In this document: in pieces, positions 4,459-7,459 of the stretch
Layout: every line of letters starts with the position of its first letter
Position numbering within the stretch: position 1 is the first letter of the stretch
Notes under the pieces: generated by a model
The model's input: only the letters and a program-made list of their open reading frames with translations
Told to the model about the DNA's origin: nothing
The model's database searches: none
NCBI GenBank assembly: GCA_041623895.1
Contig: JBFJVZ010000382.1
Span: forward strand, 1-7,459
Reading direction: 5' to 3'
DNA from: JBFJVZ01 sp041623895
GTDB lineage: Bacteria; Planctomycetota; Planctomycetia; Pirellulales; Pirellulaceae
Length of the DNA stretch: 7,459 bases
Made by a program: the position numbers and the translations under genes

Positions 4459-7167
4459 CTACGGCATCATACGATTGATTCGATTGACGTCATAATGTTT
4501 TTCGGCTCCGACCGTATCGGGCAAGCGGGGTTCCCAGGGTCGGCAGGTTCGCTGCAGGACGCCCTGCAGAATCGGCGTCGCGGTCCGCTCGTATTCAATT
4601 TTCCCCGCTTCGTGGTCAGGGTGTTCACGGTGCGGGCAGTCGTCCACTTCCACAATGTGTGGTACCAGGGCAACGATGATTTCGCTCCGTGAACGGGTGG
4701 CTTCACGTTTTTGAAAGAATTTTCCAATGTGTCTGACGTCACCCAACCAGGGTAGCTTCTTGATCACCGTGCGATCGGTTTCTTGAATCAAACCGCCGAT
4801 CACCATGCCTTGATGGTCATTGAGCAGGACAGAGGTTTCCAGCTCACGAGTTTCTTCTTCGGGCAGCAAGGTATCCGGATTGATTTGTCCGTTGCTGACT
4901 TCGGGTTTGACTTCCATCATCACTTTGTTGTCGCGGCTGATCGTGGGCTTGACGTTCAGCACGACTCCGGTGTCCAGAAACTGAACATCCTGGATGGTGG
5001 ACGTTTGCGTTACCGTGGCCACGGTGAAGCCCAGTTGCTGGCCGACTTGGATTTTTGCCTGTTGGCCGTTGACCACCATGATTTTCGGCGACGCCAATGT
5101 CTTGGCATCGGTGGTCGTTTCCAGCAGTTCGATCAGCGCGTCGACATCCCGACCGCTGATGCTGGCGAAGTAGACCGCGTCGCCCGTGCCGACCATGCTG
5201 GTTAATCCATCGGTGCCGACTCTCAAGTCGCGTCCCAAGATCGCTGCGAAGTCGATGCCGTGCTCAAGTTTGTCGCTTAACTCGACTTCCAAAATGCGCG
5301 CTTCAATCATGACTTGCCGAGGCGCCCGATCGACCTGGTAGATATAGCTTTCGATCTGCTTGATCGATTCGGGAGTATCGACCACGACGATGGCTTCACT
5401 GGTTTTCAGATTGTCTTGGGAATCCAGAACACTGCTGTACGCATTGCCAATTGGCGACAGCAATCCTTGGACGGTTGGCTCCAGGGTTTGCGCGCGGGCA
5501 AAATCGAGCGGGAATAAACGTAATTGTCGCGCGTCCGCCGGTAACTTGTTCGCCGAGTAGACAAAGATCACATCGTTCTCGACCTGGGCACGCAGCCCGC
5601 ACATCTTGAGCACACCGTGCAAGGTCTGGTCCGGCGTCAAGCCTTCGACGTTTGCGGTCACAACACCGTTAACATCCGGCGCGACCAGAATATTCATGCC
5701 GTAACCGCGAGCCAGCATCTCCAAGACCGTGCGGACATCGACAGTGTCGACGTTGAGCGACACAGCTGGTTCATTATTGGCTGCCGGTGGGGCATTCAGT
5801 TGCCAATTGGCGGCGATCCGTTCCGCTGGTTCGATCGCTTCATCGGGCTGACGAATTGGCTCTGGCCGCTGAGGTTGTTGCAACTGGTGATTTACCAGCG
5901 GCAGGTCAACGGCGTCGGGCTGCCGAATCGGAGCCACCGGCGTAGCGGCAATTCTGGCTACCGGGTTCGACTGCGCTTCGGTGATTGGCGTCGGTTCCGA
6001 GACGTTGGGATTTGCAACGTTATTGGAAACTGGTTTTACGGCTACGGCAGCGATTGCTTCTTTTGCGGTGCCGGCGACCGGCTGAGGGGAGTTTTCCGCA
6101 ACTGAGTTCGTGGAATCCTGTGTAGCGAGTTTCGTGAAGGGCTTGACGTTAACCGTGACACGCTTGGCAGCGAGATTGGTTTCAGCAGCAGCGGTAACGG
6201 CGGTTGAGACAGTCTGCGGCTCGGGCTTGTCTGTCTTGACGTCAAGCAATTCGCCTAAATCCTTTTGTGGCAACAGCGGTTTCGCGATCTTGCCGGTTTC
6301 TGTTTCCGCATCCCGTGACGTGGCCGAAGGCGTAATCAGTGAAATCGGTTTGGCTCGCAATACCTTGGCTTGGGAACCCTCACGGTGCTCCGGTTGCGAA
6401 GAGTCGACGGCCGGTTTTGCCGCCAACGCCGGAAAGGGAAGCGTTTTGACATGAACCTCTTCGGAAGTCGGGTCGGCGACTGGCTGAGGCGGATCGGCTT
6501 TGTCGTTAGATTCTAAAATGGAGACAGCCTTCGACGGTTCGATGTCTCCCTGTTGCTTGCCGTCTTGTTTTGTCGGGGCACTCGGCATGCTGGTATCAAT
6601 CTGAACCGGTGCAAAATAGTCGCCCGTGTGCGCGACTTGTTTGAGTCCGCGAGCGACGATGTCAGCAACTTTTTCCACAAGCTCGTATTGGGCATTAGCG
6701 ATGCCGGCTGGCTTAGCGTCCGCGCCGAAACCGGTTTTGGAGCCGCGGCTGGGAACATCGCCCGCCGGCTTCACCGCCTGATTCGAGTTGAGCTGGGCCG
6801 GTTGTTGAGTTTCCGTTTCGATGATCTTGTTGATCGACGACTTGACTTTTTCGTTGCGCTCCAGCCGATAGAGCCCTGGCAATGGCGTTGTTGCCAGAGA
6901 GACATTCGTTTCGTCTTCGTCCAACGCAGCAAAGAAACGGATCTTCAGCGGTGCTGGACTGTCGGAGCTAATTCCTTCTGCTCCAAAGGCTGTCGTTTCA
7001 AACACGAAGGTTCCCACAATCCAGGCAATCGCCAGCCACAACAGGACCACCAAGCGGTGAACTTCGTGTCGTTCTGCGCTAACGGATCGCGCTCGCATCC
7101 GATTTCCCAAATGCTTATTCATCGAGTGGTCGTTTCGGCAAGATTTGCTTTGATTCATATCCGACAC
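4459..7167 (-). CDS. Secretin-family outer-membrane channel (type II/III secretion or pilus-type, GspD/PilQ-like)
   Basis: This protein has up to 902 residues. Residues 39-56 form a hydrophobic signal segment with likely cleavage after AFGA (60-63). Residues 85-465 are low-complexity, rich in Pro, Ala, Gln, Lys and Thr, and probably disordered. A secretin/TonB N-terminal domain follows at about 467-540 (SLNVDTVDVRTVLEMLARGY), then one N1/NolW-type ring domain at 548-613 and the secretin core at about 617-838 (QVMIEARILEVEL; ASPKIMVVNGQQAKIQVGQQ; LDTGVVLNVKPTIS; MVIGGLIQE; LPWLGD; VALVPHIVEV). Such proteins form 12-15-subunit pores in the outer membrane. After the barrel there is a tail of about 60 residues with a Cys/His cluster (CPHREHPDH, 844-852) and CRPWEPRLPD (875-884). 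No ATPase, pilotin or pseudopilin gene is adjacent. The listed start is a GTG (7165-7167). ATGs at 7158, 7122 and 7098 are alternatives; the last two give a more usual signal-peptide n-region. Confidence 0.92.
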   Translation of the reverse strand: MSDMNQSKSCRNDHSMNKHLGNRMRARSVSAERHEVHRLVVLLWLAIAWIVGTFVFETTAFGAEGISSDSPAPLKIRFFAALDEDETNVSLATTPLPGLYRLERNEKVKSSINKIIETETQQPAQLNSNQAVKPAGDVPSRGSKTGFGADAKPAGIANAQYELVEKVADIVARGLKQVAHTGDYFAPVQIDTSMPSAPTKQDGKQQGDIEPSKAVSILESNDKADPPQPVADPTSEEVHVKTLPFPALAAKPAVDSSQPEHREGSQAKVLRAKPISLITPSATSRDAETETGKIAKPLLPQKDLGELLDVKTDKPEPQTVSTAVTAAAETNLAAKRVTVNVKPFTKLATQDSTNSVAENSPQPVAGTAKEAIAAVAVKPVSNNVANPNVSEPTPITEAQSNPVARIAATPVAPIRQPDAVDLPLVNHQLQQPQRPEPIRQPDEAIEPAERIAANWQLNAPPAANNEPAVSLNVDTVDVRTVLEMLARGYGMNILVAPDVNGVVTANVEGLTPDQTLHGVLKMCGLRAQVENDVIFVYSANKLPADARQLRLFPLDFARAQTLEPTVQGLLSPIGNAYSSVLDSQDNLKTSEAIVVVDTPESIKQIESYIYQVDRAPRQVMIEARILEVELSDKLEHGIDFAAILGRDLRVGTDGLTSMVGTGDAVYFASISGRDVDALIELLETTTDAKTLASPKIMVVNGQQAKIQVGQQLGFTVATVTQTSTIQDVQFLDTGVVLNVKPTISRDNKVMMEVKPEVSNGQINPDTLLPEEETRELETSVLLNDHQGMVIGGLIQETDRTVIKKLPWLGDVRHIGKFFQKREATRSRSEIIVALVPHIVEVDDCPHREHPDHEAGKIEYERTATPILQGVLQRTCRPWEPRLPDTVGAEKHYDVNRINRMMP

Positions 7168-7180
7168 TCATCGGTTTACG

Positions 7181-7192
7181 TGGTCATGACCA
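7181..7192. promoter_or_regulatory. 12-bp perfect palindrome just upstream of the secretin gene
   Basis: TGGTCATGACCA is a perfect dyad lying 13 nt before the GTG start and 22 nt before the first ATG of the secretin gene. Its position and symmetry suit a repressor or activator site, but no promoter hexamers are convincing nearby. A chance palindrome is possible. Confidence 0.25.
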
Positions 7193-7333
7193 GGCCTACG
7201 GCCGCGATTAACTCGCTTTTGCCGCATCGGGCACGAGGCACAATTTCGTGCGCAGGCCATGGCGTACCGGAAGCATCGGTCGGCATGATCGTTTCGGATA
7301 AGCGGCAAAGCGCGAACACGCCGAAGGTAGCGG
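7193..7333. other. Intergenic DNA upstream of the secretin gene
   Basis: This is the remainder of the gap between the unidentified partial gene and the secretin gene. It should hold the secretin promoter if the gene is transcribed separately, but I cannot point to -10 or -35 boxes. A short dyad, GCACAATTTCGTGC, lies at 7238-7251. An 86-codon minus frame from a GTG at 7436 to 7176 crosses it and has no recognisable domain. Confidence 0.4.
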
Positions 7334-7459
7334 TCACACCGGGGTTTTTCTCGGCAATACCATGACGAGCGTCAGCACCTGCAAAGCATCGCCAGCCCGC
7401 AGGGTTTGCCAAGCCGCGCCGCGAATCTGATACCACAGCAATTCACAGTCTTGATTTGC
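7334..7459 (-). CDS. C-terminal fragment of an unidentified protein (start outside window)
   Basis: Reading the minus strand from the right edge, one frame is open for 41 codons to a TGA at 7334-7336. It includes DCELLWYQIRGAAWQTL, then RAGDALQVLTLVMVLPRKTP. The composition is protein-like, with alternating hydrophobic strands and a charged end. I prefer it over the overlapping 86-codon frame that starts with GTG at 7436, which is rich in Arg, Gly and Ala with no pattern. I do not recognise the family from so short a piece. It lies upstream of the secretin gene on the same strand with 166 nt between, so it may belong to the same transcription unit or a related system. Confidence 0.4.
   Translation of the reverse strand, partial: ANQDCELLWYQIRGAAWQTLRAGDALQVLTLVMVLPRKTPV

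Noticed and set aside
6553..7365. A 270-codon + strand open frame antisense to the secretin N-terminal half
   Set aside because: It overlaps a secretin whose domains are clear on the other strand. Its translation is rich in Arg, Cys, His and Phe without domain pattern, as expected of a mirror frame of a low-complexity coding region.
7176..7436. An 86-codon minus frame from a GTG
   Set aside because: It overlaps the more protein-like 41-codon gene tail in another frame and has no domain pattern or ribosome-binding site.
1..7459. CRISPR array, tRNA, rRNA, toxin-antitoxin or defence island
   Set aside because: I found no regularly spaced direct repeats, no tRNA-like cloverleaf, no rRNA-like sequence and no proteins of such systems on either strand.

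Overview
The window looks like chromosome from a planctomycete, probably a Pirellulaceae (Rhodopirellula-like) bacterium. The clues are moderate GC, weak or absent Shine-Dalgarno sequences before every start, a solitary secretin with a long Pro/Ala/Gln-rich linker and a C-terminal tail of a type I associate with this group, and short inverted-repeat elements in the intergenic DNA. This placement is an inference from gene content, not a database result.

Layout: the + strand carries only the 3' end of a HEAT-repeat-like gene (2-439). The rest of the recognisable genes are on the minus strand. In transcription order from the right edge they are: the last 41 codons of an unidentified gene (7459-7334); a secretin-family outer-membrane channel of about 900 aa (7167-4459); 28 nt later, a CDF-family Zn2+/Cd2+/Co2+ efflux protein (4430-3522); an NRDE/TANGO2-family protein (3003-2224); a secreted alpha/beta-hydrolase esterase (2124-1306); and a single-domain STAS protein (1131-772). 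Secretin and CDF transporter are close enough to be co-transcribed. NRDE and esterase are separated by 99 nt that hold a strong stem-loop.

Two non-coding stretches hold the most unusual signals. At 548-722 a 27-bp imperfect inverted repeat encloses three smaller hairpins, giving a multibranched foldable unit. At 3341-3520 a 180-bp element has 19-bp terminal inverted repeats (18/19) and is flanked by a direct CCTAA repeat. The right copy of that repeat contains the stop codon of the CDF transporter gene, so it looks like a MITE-like insertion that landed on a stop codon and regenerated it. The two elements differ from each other in sequence.

The genes do not form an obvious single pathway. 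They suggest envelope and housekeeping functions: an outer-membrane pore, metal export, a secreted esterase and a STAS regulatory module. I see no CRISPR array, tRNA, rRNA, transposase or defence module.
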